Source: Lampris incognitus
Lineage: Eukaryota; Chordata; Actinopteri; Lampriformes; Lampridae
Reading direction: 5' to 3'
Assembly (NCBI RefSeq): GCF_029633865.1
Contig: NC_079211.1
Span: forward strand, 2,216,946 to 2,280,945
Length of the DNA: 64,000 bases
The notes under the pieces are model-generated. The model made no database searches, had not been told where the DNA came from, and saw only the letters and a list, made by a program, of their open reading frames with translations. Both the position numbers and the translations under genes were made by a program. Shown here one piece after another: positions 23,101-36,000 of this stretch (positions are counted from its first letter, which is position 1; the number at the start of each line of letters is the position of its first letter).

Positions 23101-24365
23101 CAGACAGTTTCATAGTTACACATACAGTATTGTGTCCGTTACATCAGACAGTTTCATTGTCACACATACAGTATTGTGTCCGTTACATCAGACAGTTTCA
23201 TAGTCACACATACAGTATTGTGTCCATTACATCAGACAGTTTCAGTCACATACAGTATTGTGTCCGTTACATCAGACAGTTTCAGTCACATACAGTATTG
23301 TGTCTGTTACATCAAACAGTTTCATAGTCACACATACAGTATTGTGTCCGTTACATCAGACAGTTTCAGTCACACATACAGTATTGTGTCTGTTACATCA
23401 GACAGTTTCATAGTCACACATACAGTATTGTCCGTTACATCAGACAGTTTCATAGTCACACATACAGTATTGTGTCCGTTACATCAGACAGTTTCATAGT
23501 CACACATACAGTATTGTGTCCGTTACATCAGACAGTTTCATAGTCACACATACAGTATTGTGTCTGTTACATCAGACAGTTTCAGTTACACATACAGTAT
23601 TGTGTCCGTTACATCAGACAGTTTCATAGTCACCCATACAGTATTGTGTCCGTTACATCAGACAGTTTCATAGTCACACATACAGTATTGTGTCTGTTAC
23701 ATCAGACAGTTTCAGTCACACATACAGTATTGTGTCCGTTACATCAGACAGTTTCAGTCACACATACAGTATTGTGTCTGTTACATCAGACAGTTTCAGT
23801 CACACATACAGTATTGTGTCTGTTATATCAGACAGTTTCATAGTCACACATACAGTATTGTGTCTGTTACATCAGACAGTTTCAGTCACACATACAGTAT
23901 TGTGTCCGTTACATCAGACAGTTTCATAGTCACACATACAGTATTGTGTCTGTTACATCAGACAGTTTCAGTCACACATACAGTATTGTGTCTGTTATAT
24001 CAGACAGTTTCAGTCACACATACAGTATTGTGTCTGTTACATCAGACAGTTTCAGTCACACATACAGTATTGTGTCCGTTACATCAGACAGTTTCATAGT
24101 CACACATACAGTATTGTGTCTGTTACATCAGACAGTTTCATAGTCACACATACAGTATTGTGTCTGTTACATCAGACAGTTTCAGTCACACATACAGTAT
24201 TGTGTCTGTTACATCAGACAGTTTCAGTCACACATACAGTATTGTGTCTGTTACATCCGACAGTTTCAGTCACACATACAGTATTGTGTCCGTTACATCA
24301 GACAGTTTCAGTCACACATACAGTATTGTGTCCGTTACATCAGACAGTTTCAGTCACACATACAG
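14152..24365. repeat. Satellite A: 44/42/40-bp units, about 236 copies
   Basis: The unit begins ACAGTATTGTGTCYGTTACA and continues TCAGACAGTTTCATAGTCAC plus ACAT, 44 bp in all. The 42-bp class lacks TA in CATAGTC, and the 40-bp class also lacks one CA of CACACA. A C/T site (GTCCG or GTCTG) segregates along the array. Rare variants such as CAGACCG (18491 and 18793) and ATTGTGACCG (18561 and 18863) recur 302 bp apart, which shows seven-unit higher-order copies. The open frames of 60-145 codons here are by-products of repetition. Confidence 0.98.
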
Positions 24366-24574
24366 GCATATCTACAGTAGGACTTGTATAGAAGAAAGAG
24401 ATTTTGGTACTGATGGATCAGTTTATGTCACGTCATTTTTTCTTCATGCTATCTTTTTCTCTGCTGTTGCAAGAATTTACATCACCAGGAACTTTAAGCC
24501 TCCCTCCTTCCTCTGTCTACATCATGTGTGTGCTTGTTATGGTCATGTTGTCTGTGAATGTTCTCATTCATTCA
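24366..24574. other. Unique stretch after satellite A
   Basis: No gene or repeat family was recognised. The last part (CATTCATTCAGGTCATGG) leads into the Penelope-like fragments. Confidence 0.4.
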
Positions 24575-24662
24575 GGTCATGGTTATCCAAATCAAGTGCA
24601 ACTGGACTTGGTCTATATACCAAGTCCAGTTCCACTTGATTCAACGCCTTTGGATACGGTCA
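24575..24662. mobile_element. Head-to-head Penelope-like repeat fragments
   Basis: AAGTGCAACTGGACTTGGT and ACCAAGTCCAGTTCCACTT face each other around CTATAT, forming a large imperfect palindrome that extends to TTATCCAAA and TTTGGATA. The right half has the same text as 2609-2640. Confidence 0.7.
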
Positions 24663-24726
24663 TGTTATATAACTGAACCCTTAACTGCTTGTCAGTCATA
24701 TTACATTACAGGTTGACTCACCCACA

Positions 24727-24742
24727 CCAGCAGATGGCAGTA
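24727..24742 (+). promoter_or_regulatory. CTCF-like motif
   Basis: CCAGCAGATGGCAGTA fits the CTCF core consensus (CCASYAGRKGGCRS). It lies between two large satellites. Function is not demonstrated. Confidence 0.4.
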
Positions 24743-25734
24743 TAGTGCTGTTTTAGACCGGATGGATGCTGCAGGCAGAGAATCAGGGCGTTCCTATAAA
24801 TTTTCTCCCAGACTAAAATCCACTGATTCGCTGCTCTGTATCTGACAAATAATTATGAAGGACTGGAAAAATAAAAAGTAAACAAGCTGCTCCGGTAAAC
24901 ACACTGACTGACCTCTCTGTTCATTTTCCTTTCCCGTGGAACCGCAAACTTGTTGATTTTATCACCAGTATGGAAACATCACTACTTGGTCAGGTAGGAC
25001 TCAGTCACCATTCACTCTGGGCTGGCTGAGAAACCACCTCCTGCCATGAGCCAAACAGGTACTGGTACCGGTTACTAGTACCTTGGTTGGGCTTCTCTGA
25101 CATGCATACAAGTTTGGAGATCATGTGGTCTGTTAGTAGAACGACGGGAATGGATGGGGAATTGTTTGGATTTGATTGTGGTAAATTGGTGGTAAATTGT
25201 TTGGTTTGGCAACAGATACACTAAAACGGATTATGATAATTAAAGTGTAACTTCTCCCCTTGGTCTGAGCCGAACTTCACCCACTGCACAATTTTGAAGA
25301 ATGTTAAAAAGTGGGCAAGAGGAAGGTGGGATCATGGGCAGGAGTAGCTGGGGAGGTCCGAGAGAAAAACCCGGGGCTTAGCAGGCTTGTCACCACACGC
25401 CGCCGTAGCCAGTTCCCTCCACCGACCGACCTTCTGGCACGGCACTGGACAACGCCCAGGGAAGATACCCCGACCACCATGACACAGGTGGAAAGGTTCC
25501 CCGCGAGACGGGCCGCAGCTCTCTGGCGGGGAAGGGAGGCGGGCGACATACCCAACACTTGACTCGTCATGGATAAATATTTCACTAAAAACCCCCCACA
25601 CCGAACTTCTCTGCTTTTCCTTTTGTTGTTGTTTTTAATTATCCTTTTTTAATTTTGTCTCAGATATGTTTTTGCCTCTATTGCTGCTTAAGACAAATGG
25701 ACGCCACAGTTGGCGCAAAGACGATCTAGTCTGG
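24743..25734. other. Unique region including a GC-rich island-like segment
   Basis: Bases 25311-25560 are GC-rich and CpG-containing, with open frames of about 80-93 codons on both strands. They read as Arg/Pro/Ser-rich text without a recognisable domain. No splice-site pair or start context stands out. It could be an old repeat, a CpG-rich regulatory segment or a non-coding exon. Confidence 0.35.
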
Positions 25735-26000
25735 GGGGGAGTCCGGGCAGCATAGCGGTCTGCTCCATCACGAGGATCCCGGTTCGAATCCCCGTGTTAC
25801 CTCCGGCAATTGGCCGTGTCTGCGGGTGGGTGGGAAGCTGGACGTGGGTACATGTCCTGGTCGCTGCACTAGCGCCTCCTCTGGTCATTCAGGGCGCCTG
25901 TTCGAGGGGGAACTGGGTGGAATAGCGTGATCCTCCCACGAGCTAGAAAGGGCTTCACATTTTACTCATCATTTGGGAGTAATTGTGTTAAACAGAACGG
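25735..26000 (+). mobile_element. tRNA-derived SINE, partial copy
   Basis: The head reads GTCCGGGCAGCATAGCGGTC with CCCGGTTCGAATCCCCGTG as a near-perfect B box. The body reads CCTGGTCGCTGCACTAGCGC and GGAATAGCGTGATCCTCCCA. The same family occurs in longer form at 61327-61755. The copy runs into the 61-bp satellite. Confidence 0.85.
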
Positions 26001-26021
26001 GTGGCGACTCTGACTGCAGCT

Positions 26022-29000
26022 GCTGTTGGCGGACAATAGACGTCCAATAGACGATAGAAATACCAGCTGACTGTATCTATCTACACTAGATAATATAAAT
26101 ACCAGGTGACTGTATCTATCTACTGTTGTTGGACAATAGAAGTCCACTAGATGATAGAAATACCAGGTGACTGTATCTATCTACTGTTGGCAGACAATAG
26201 AAGTCCACTAGACGATAGAAATACCAGGTGACTGTATCTATCTACTGTTGGCAGACGATAGAAGTCCACTGGATGATAGAAATACCAGGTGACTGTATCT
26301 ATCTACTGTTGTTGGACAATAGAAGTCCACTAGATGATAGAAATACCAGGTGACTGTATCTATCTACTGTTGGCAGACAACAGAAGTCCACTAGACGATA
26401 GAAATGCCAGGTGACTGTATCTATCTACTGTTGTTGGACAATAGAAGTCCACTAGATAATAGAAATACCAGGTGACTGTATCTATCTACTGTTGGCAGAC
26501 CATAGAAGTCCATTAGACGATAGAAATGCCAGGTGACTGTATCTATCTACTGTTGGCAGACAATAGAAGTCCACTAGACAATAGAAAAGCCAGGTGACTG
26601 TATCTATCTACTGTTGGCAGACAATAGAAGTCCGCTAGACGATAGAAATGCCAGGTGACTGTATCTATCTACTGTTGGCGGACAAGAGAAGTCCACTAGA
26701 TGATAGAAATGCCAGGTGACTGTATCTATCTACTTTTGGCGGACAATAGAAGTCCACTAGACGATAGAAATGCCAGGTGACTGTATCTATCTACTGTTGG
26801 CGGACAAGAGAAGTCCACTAGATGATAGAAATGCCAGGTGACTGTATCTATCTACTGTTGGCGGACAAGAGAAGTCCATTAGACGATAGAAATGCCAGGT
26901 GACTGTATCTCTCTACTGTTGGCAGACCATAGAGGTCCATTAGACGATAGAAATGCCAGGTGACTGTATCTATCTACTGTTGGCAGACCATAGAGGTCCA
27001 TTAGACGATAGAAATGCCAGGTGACTGTATCTATCTATTGTTGGCAGACCATAGAAGTCCACTAGACGATGGAAATACCAGGTGACTGTATGTATCTACT
27101 GTTGGCGGACAATAGAAGTCCACTAGATGATAGAAATACCAGGTGACTATATCTATCTGCTGTTGGCAGACAACAGAAGTCCACTAGATAATAGAAATAC
27201 CAGGTGACTGTATCTATCTACTGTTGGCAGACCATAGAAGTCAACTAGAGGATAGAAATGCCAGGTGACTGTATCTATCTACTTTTGGCAGACAATAGAA
27301 GTCCACTAGACGATAGAAATGCCAGGTGACTGTATCTATCTACTGTTGGCAGACCATAGAAGTCCGCTGGACGATAGAAATGCCAGCTGACTGTATCTAT
27401 CTACACTAGATAATATAAATACCAGGTGACTGTATCTATCTACTGTTGTTGGACAATAGAAGTCCACTAGATGATAGAAATACCAGGTGACTGTATCTAT
27501 CTACTGTTGGCAGACAATAGAAGTCCACTAGACGATAGAAATACCAGGTGACTGTATCTATCTACTGTTGGCAGACGATAGAAGTCCACTGGATGATAGA
27601 AATACCAGGTGACTGTATCTATCTACTGTTGTTGGACAATAGAAGTCCACTAGATAATAGAAATACCAGGTGACTGTATCTATCTACTGTTGGCAGACAA
27701 CAGAAGTCCACTAGATGATAGAAATACCAGGTGACCGTATCTATCTACTGTTGGCAGAAGATAGAAGTCCACTAGACGATAGAAATGCCAGGTGACTGTA
27801 TCTATCTACTGTTGGCGGACAAGAGAAGTCCACTAGATGATAGAAATGCCAGGTGACTGTATCTATCTACTTTTGGCAGACAATAGAAGTCCACTAGACG
27901 ATAGAAATGCCAGGTGACTGTATCTATCTACTGTTGGCAAACCATAGAGGTCCACTAGACGATAGAAATGCCAGGTGACTGTATCGATCTACTGTTGGCG
28001 GACAAGAGAAGTCCATTAGACGATAGAAATGCCAGGTGACTGTATCTATCTATTGTTGGCAGACCATAGAAGTCCACTAGACGATGGAAATACCAGGTGA
28101 CTGTATGTATCTACTGTTGGCGGACAATAGAAGTCCACTAGATGATAGAAATACCAGGTGACTATATCTATCTGCTGTTGGCAGACAACAGAAGTCCACT
28201 AGATGATAGAAATACCAGGTGACTGTATCTATCTACTGTTGTTGGACAATAGAAGTCCACTAGATAATAGAAATACCAGGTGACTGTATCTATCTACTGT
28301 TGGCAGACCATAGAAGTCAACTAGAGGATAGAAATGCCAGGTGACTGTATCTATCTACTTTTGGCAGACAATAGAAGTCCACTAGACGATAGAAATGCCA
28401 GGTGACTGTATCTATCTACTGTTGGCGGACAAGAGAAGTCCACTAGATGATAGAAATGCCAGGTGACTGTATCTATCTACTTTTGGCAGACAATAGAAGT
28501 CCACTAGACGATAGAAATGCCAGGTGACTGTATCTATCTACTGTTGGCAGACCATAGAGGTCCACTAGACGATAGAAATGCCAGGTGACTGTATCTATCT
28601 ACTGTTGGCGGACAAGAGAAGTCCATTAGACGATAGAAATGCCAGGTGACTGTATCTATCTACTGTTGGCAGACCATAGAAGTCCACTAGACGATAGAAA
28701 TGCCAGGTGACTGTATCTATCTATTGTTGGCGGACAATAGAAGTCCACTAGACGATAGAAATGCCAGGTGACTGTATCTATCTACTGTTGGCAGACCATA
28801 GAAGTCCACTAGACGATAGAAATACCAGGTGACTGTATCTATCTACTGTTGGCGGACAATAGAAGTCCACTAGACGATAGAAATGCCAGGTGACTGTATC
28901 TATCTACTGTTGGTGGACAATAGAAGTCCACTAGACGATAGAAATGCCAGGTGACTGTATCTATCTACTGTTGGCGGACAATAGAAGTCCACTAGACAAT

Positions 29001-32000
29001 AGAAATACCAGGTGACTGTATCTATCTACTGTTGGCGGACAAGAGAAGTCCATTGGACGATAGAAATGCCAGGTGACTGTATCTATCTACTGTTGGCAGA
29101 CAATAGAAGTCCACTAGATGATAGAAATACCAGGTGACTGTATCTATCTACTGTTGGCAGACAATAGAAGTCTACTAGACGATAGAAATGCCAGGTGACT
29201 GTATCTATCTACTGTTGGCAGACCATAGAAGTCCACTAGACGATAGAAATGCCAGGTGACTGTATCTATCTACTGTTGGCAGACCATAGAAGTCCACTAG
29301 ATGATAGAAATACCAGGTGACTGTATCTATCTACTGTTGTTGGACAATAGAAGTCCACTAGATAATAGAAATGCCAGGTGACTATCTATCTACTGTTGTT
29401 GGACAATAGAAGTCCACTAGATGATAGAAATGCCAGGTGACTGTATCTATCTACTGTTGGCGGACCATAGAAGTCCACTAGACGATAGAAATGCCAGGTG
29501 ACTGTATCTATCTACTGTTGGCGGACAATAGAAGTCCACTAGACGATAGAAATGCCAGGTGACTGTATCTATCTACTGTTGGCAGACCATAGAAGTCCAC
29601 TAGACGATAGAAATACCAGGTGACTGTATCTATCTACTGTTGGCGGACAATAGAAGTCCACTAGACGATAGAAATGCCAGGTGACTGTATCTATCTACTG
29701 TTGGTGGACAATAGAAGTCCACTAGACGATAGAAATGCCAGGTGACTGTATCTATCTACTGTTGGCGGACAATAGAAGTCCACTAGACGATAGAAATACC
29801 AGGTGACTGTATCTATCTACTGTTGGCGGACAAGAGAAGTCCATTGGACGATAGAAATGCCAGGTGACTGTATCTATCTACTGTTGGCAGACAATAGAAG
29901 TCCACTAGATGATAGAAATACCAGGTGACTGTATCTATCTACTGTTGGCAGACAATAGAAGTCTACTAGACGATAGAAATGCCAGGTGACTGTATCTATC
30001 TACTGTTGGCAGACCATAGAAGTCCACTAGACGATAGAAATGCCAGGTGACTGTATCTATCTGCTGTTGGCAGACAAGAGAAGTCCACTAGATGATAGAA
30101 ATACCAGGTGACTGTATCTATCTACTGTTGGTGGACAATAGAAGTCCACTAGATAATAGAAATGCCAGGTGACTATCTATCTACTGTTGTTGGACAATAG
30201 AAGTCCACTAGATGATAGAAATGCCAGGTGACTGTATCTATCTACTGTTGGCGGACCATAGAAGTCCACTAGACGATAGAAATGCCAGGTGACTGTATCT
30301 ATCTACTGTTGGCGGACAATAGAAGTCCACTAGACGATAGAAATGCCAGGTGAATGTATCTATCTACTGTTGGCGGACCATAGAAGTCCACTAGACGATA
30401 GAAATGCCAGGTGACTGTATCTATCTACTGTTGGCGGACAAGAGAAGTCCATTAGACGATAGAAATGCCAGGTGACTGTATCTGTCTACTGTTGGCAGAC
30501 AATAGAAGTCCACTAGATGATAGAAATACCAGGTGACTGTATCTATCTACTGTTGGCAGACAATAGAAGTCTACTAGACGATAGAAATGCCAGGTGACTG
30601 TATCTATCTACTGTTGGCAGACCATAGAAGTCCACTAGACGATAGAAATGCCAGGTGACTGTATCTATCTACTGTTGGCAGACAAGAGAAGTCCACTAGA
30701 TGATAGAAATACCAGGTGACTGTATCTATCTACTGTTGTTGGAAAATAGAAGTCCACTAGATAATAGAAATGCCAGGTGACTATCTATCTACTGTTGTTG
30801 GACAATAGAAGTCCACTAGATGATAGAAATGCCAGGTGAATGTATCTATCTACTGTTGGCGGACCATAGAAGTCCACTTGACGATAGAAATGCCAGGTGA
30901 CTGTATCTATCTACTGTTGGCGGACAATAGAAGTCCACTAGACGATAGAAATGCCAGGTGACTGTATCTATCTACTGTTGGCAGACCATAGAAGTCCACT
31001 AGACGATAGAAATACCAGGTGACTGTATCTATCTACTGTTGGCGGACAAGAGAAGTTCATTAGACGATAGAAATACCAGGTGACTGTATCTATCTACTGT
31101 TGGCGGACAAGAGAAGTCCACTAGATGATAGAAATGCCAAGTGACTGTATCTATCTATTGTTGGCGGACAATAGAAGTCCATTAGACGATAGAAATGCCA
31201 GGTGACTGTATCCATCTACTGTTGGCAGACAAGAGAAGTCCACTAGATGATAGAAATACCAGGTGACTGTATCTTTCTACTGTTGTTGGACAATAGAAGT
31301 CCACTAGATAATAGAAATGCCAGGTGACTATCTATCTACTGTTGTTGGACAATAGAAGTCCACTAGATGATAGAAATGCCAGGTGACTGTATCTATCTAC
31401 TGTTGGCGGACCATAGAAGTCCACTAGACGATAGAAATGCCAGGTGACTGTATCTATCTACTGTTGGCGGACAATAAAAGTCCACTAGACGATAGAAATG
31501 CCAGGTGACTGTATCTATCTACTGTTGGCGGACAAGAGAAGTTCATTAGACGATAGAAATGCCAGGTGACTGTATCTATCTACTGTTGGCAGACAATAGA
31601 AGTCCACTAGATGATAGAAATGCTAGGTGACTGTATCTATCTACTGTTGGCAGACAATAGAAGTCCACTAGACGATAGAAATGCCAGGTGACTGTATCTA
31701 TCTACTGTTGGCAGACCATAGAAGTCCAGTAGACGATAGAAATGCCAGGTGACTGTATCTATCTACTGTTGGCGGACAAGAGAAGTCCACTAGATGATAG
31801 AAATGCCAAGTGACTGTATCTATCTATTGTTGGCGGACAATAGAAGTCCATTAGACGATAGAAATGCCAGGTGACTGTATCTATCTACTGTTGGCAGACA
31901 ATAGAAGTCCACTAGATGATAGAAATACCAGGTGACTGTATCTATCTCCACTATATAATAGAAATACCAGGTGACTGTATCTATCTACTGTTGTTGGACA

Positions 32001-32866
32001 ATAGAAGTCCACTAGATGATAGAAATACCAGGTGACTGTATCTATCTACTGTTGGCAGACCTTAGAAGTCCACTAGACGATAGAAATACCAGGTGACTGT
32101 ATCTATCTCCACTAGATAATAGAAATACCAGGTGACTGTATCTATCTACTGTTGGCGGACAAGAGAAGTTCATTAGACGATAGAAATGCCAGGTGACTGT
32201 ATCTATCTACTGTTGGCTGACAATAGAAGTCCACTAGATGATAGAAATGCTAGGTGACTGTATCTATCTACTGTTGGCAGACCATAGAAGTGCACTAGAC
32301 GATAGAAATACCAGGTGACTGTATCTATCTACTGTTGGCAGACAATAGAAGTCCACTAGACGATAGAAATGCCAGGTGACTGTATCTATCTACTGTTGGC
32401 GGACAAGAGAAGTCCACTAGATGATAGAAATGCCAGGTGACTGTATCTATCTACTGTTGGCGGACAATAGAAGTCCATTAGATGATAGAAATGCCAGGTG
32501 ACTGTATCTATTTACTGTTGTTGGACAATAGAAGTCCACTAGATGATAGAAATACCAGGTGACTGTATCTATCTACTGTTGGCAGACAATAGAAGTCCAC
32601 CAGATGACAGAAATACCAGGTGACTATCTATCTACTGTTGGCAGACGATAGAAGTCCACTAGATGATAGAAATACCAGGTGACTGTATCTATCTACTGTT
32701 GTTGGACAATAGAAGTCCACTAGATGACAGAAATACCAGGTGACTATTTATCTACTGTTGGCAGATGATAGAAGTCCACTAGATAATAGAAATACCAGGT
32801 GACTGTATCTATCTACTGTTGGCAGACAATAGAAGTCCACTAGATGACAGAAATACCAGGTGACGG
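26022..32866. repeat. Satellite B: 61-bp units, about 112 copies
   Basis: Each unit contains TACTGTTGGCAGACAATAGA, AGTCCACTAGACGATAGAAA and TGCCAGGTGACTGTATCTAT plus C. A truncated-unit signature (CAGCTGACTG followed by CTACACTAGATAATATAAA) occurs at 26064 and again exactly 1,320 bp later. A second block of about 790 bp (13 units) recurs near 28811 and 29602. Units differ at a few fixed sites (GGCAG, GGCGG or GTTGG; GCC or ACC). Confidence 0.98.
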
Positions 32867-33052
32867 TGGATTGACAGCATGTCATTCATTGGTAAGACTG
32901 GATGATTCAGGTGTTAAACTGAATGTTCTACGCAACATCTCAGCTCAGCACTTTTATTCCAAACATGCGCCGGTGACTGTAAATGAACTGTACATGATTT
33001 GTACATGAACTGTACATGGATTGTACATGAATTGTACATGAATTGTTTGAAC
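32867..33052. other. Junction between satellites B and C, with TGTACATG repeats
   Basis: About 110 bp of unique sequence is followed by five to six copies of an ATTGTACATGA-like 11-12-mer (32985-33042). These share the TACATG core with the next array and may be its ancestral edge. Confidence 0.6.
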
Positions 33053-36000
33053 ACTTTAAGACTGTACATGTAGAAGAAAATTTTTTAACTTTACATGTAG
33101 AAGAAAACATTTTAACTTTACATGTAGAAGAAAATATTTTAACTTTACATGTAGAAGAAAATATTTTAAGACTTTACATGCAGAAGAAAATATTTTAACT
33201 TTACATGTAGAAGAAAATATTTTAACTTTACACGTAGAAGAAAACATTTTAAATTTACATGTAGAAGAAAATATTTTAACTTTACATGTAGAAGAAAACA
33301 GTTTATCTTTACATGTAGAAGAAAACATTTTAAGACTTTACATGTAGAAGAAAACATTTTAAGACTTTAAACGTAGAAGAAAACATTTTAACTTTACGTG
33401 TAGAAGAAAATATTTTAAGATTTTACATATAGAAGACAACATTTTAACTTTACATGTAGAAGAAAACATTTCAAGACTTTACATGTAGAAGAAAACATTT
33501 TAACTTTACATGTAGAAGGAAACATTTTAACTTTAAATGTAGAAGAAAACATTTTAACTTTACATGTAGAGGAAAACATTTCAAGACTTTACATATGGAA
33601 GACAACATTTTAAGTTTACTGTAGAAGAAAACATTTTAACTTTACATGTAGAAGAAAACATTTTAACTTTAAATGTAGAAGAAAATATTTTAAGGCTTTA
33701 CATCTGGAAGAAAACATTTTAACTTTACATGCAGAAGAAAACAGTTTAAGACTTTAAATGTAGAAGAAAACATTTTAACTTTACATGTAGAAGAAAACAT
33801 TTTAACTTTAAATGTAGAAGAAAACATTTTAAGACTTTGCATGTAGAAGAAAACATTTTAACTTTAAATGTAGAAGAAAACATTTTAAGACTTTACATGT
33901 AGAAGAAAATATTTTAAGACTTTACATGTAGAAGAAAACATTTTAACTTTACATGAAGAAAACATTTTAACTGTACATGTAGAAGAAAACATTTTAACTT
34001 TACATGTAGAAGAAAACGTTTTAACTTTACATGTAGAAGAAAACATTTTAACTTTACGTGTAGAAGAAAACATTTTAAGACTTTACATGAAGAAAACATT
34101 TTAACTTCACATGAAGAAAACATTTTAACTTTATGTGTAGAAGAAAACATTTTAAGACTTTACATGTAGAAGAAAACATTTCAAGACTTTACATATAGAA
34201 GAAAACATTTTAACTTTACATGTAGAAGAAAACAGTTTAAGACTTAACATGTACAAGAAAACATTTTAACTTTACATGTAGAAGAAAACATTTTAACTTT
34301 AAATGTAGAAGAAAACAGTTAAAGACTTTACATGTAGAAGAAAACATTTTAACTTTACATGTAGAAGAAAACATTTTAACTTTAAATGTAGAAGAAAACA
34401 TTTTAAGACTTTGCATGTAGAAGAAAACATTTTAACTTTACATGTAGAAGAAAATATTTTAAGACTTTACATGTAGAAGAAAACATTTTAAGACTTTACA
34501 TGTAGAAGAAAATATTTTAAGACTTTACATGTAAACAAAAACATTTTAATTTTACATGTAGAAGAAAATATTTTAAGATTTTACATGTAGAAGAAAACAT
34601 TTTAACTTTACATGTAGAAGAAAACATTTTAACTTTACATGTAGAAGAAAATATTTTAACTTTACATGTAGAAGAAAACATTTTAACTTTACATGTAGAA
34701 GAAAATGTTTTAACTTTACATGTAGAAGAAAACATTTTAACTACGTGTAGAAGAAAACATTTTAAAACATTTTAACTTTACATGAAGAAAACATTTTAAC
34801 TTTATGTGTAGAAGAAAACATTTTAAGACTTTACATGTAGAAGAAAACATTTCAAGACTTTACATGTAGAAGAAAACAGTTTAACTTTACATGTAGAAGA
34901 AAACATTTTAACTTTAAATGTAGAAGAAAACATTTTAACTTTACATGTAGAGGAAAACATTTCAAGACTTTACATATAGAAGACAACATTTTAAGTTTAC
35001 ATGTAGAAGAAAACATTTTAACTTTACATGTAGAAGAAAACATTTTAACTTTAAATGTAGAAGAAAATATTTTAAGGCTTTACATGTAGAAGAAAACATT
35101 TTAACTTTACATGCAGAAGAAAACAGTTTAAGACTTTAAATGTAGAAGAAAACATTTTAACTTTACATGTAGAAGAAAACATTTTAACTTTACATGTAGA
35201 AGAAAACATTTTAAGACTTTGCATGTAGAAGAAAACATTTTAACTTTAAATGTAGAAGAAAACATTTTAAGACTTTACATGTAGAAGGAAATATTTTAAG
35301 ACTTTACATGTAGAAGAAAACATTTTAAGACTTTACATGAAGAAAACATTTTAACTTTACATGTAGAAGAAAACATTTTAACTTTACATGTAGAAGAAAA
35401 TGTTTTAACTTTATATGTAGAAGAAAACATTTTAACTTTACGTGTAGAAGAAAACATTTTAAGACTTTACATGAAGAAAACATTTTAACTTTACATGAAG
35501 AAAACATTTTAACTTTATGTGTAGAAGAAAACATTTTAAGACTTTACATGTAGAAGAAAACATTTCAAGACTTTACATATAGAAGAAAACATTTTAACTT
35601 TACATGTAGAAGAAAACAGTTTAAGACTTTACATGTAGAAGAAAACATTTTATCTTTACATGTAGAAGAAAACATTTTAACTTTAAATGTAGAAGAAAAT
35701 ATTTTAACTTATCATGTAGAAGAAAAAATTTTAACTTTAAATGTAGAAGAAAACATTTTAAGACTTTGCATGTAGAAGAAAACATTTTAACTTTAAATGT
35801 AGAAGAAAACATTTTAAGACTTTACATGTAGAAGAAAATATTTTAAGACTTTATATGTAGAAGAAAACATTTTAAGACTTTACATGTAGAAGAAAACATT
35901 TTAAGACTTTACATGTAGAAGAAAAGATTTTAAGACTTTACATGTAAAAGAAAACATTTTAATTTTACATGTAGAAGAAAATATTTTAAGGTTTTACATG

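Noticed and set aside
14152..24365. Many open frames of 60-160 codons in satellite A
   Set aside because: They repeat the same few residues in shifting frames as unit length changes between 44, 42 and 40 bp; there is no gene-like start, splice or domain.
25311..25601. GC-rich ORFs on both strands as a gene
   Set aside because: No domain, no splice signals and both strands equally open; high GC alone explains the lack of stops.
25770..25800. tRNA gene at a near-perfect B box
   Set aside because: It is the head of a SINE family with two other copies in the window.
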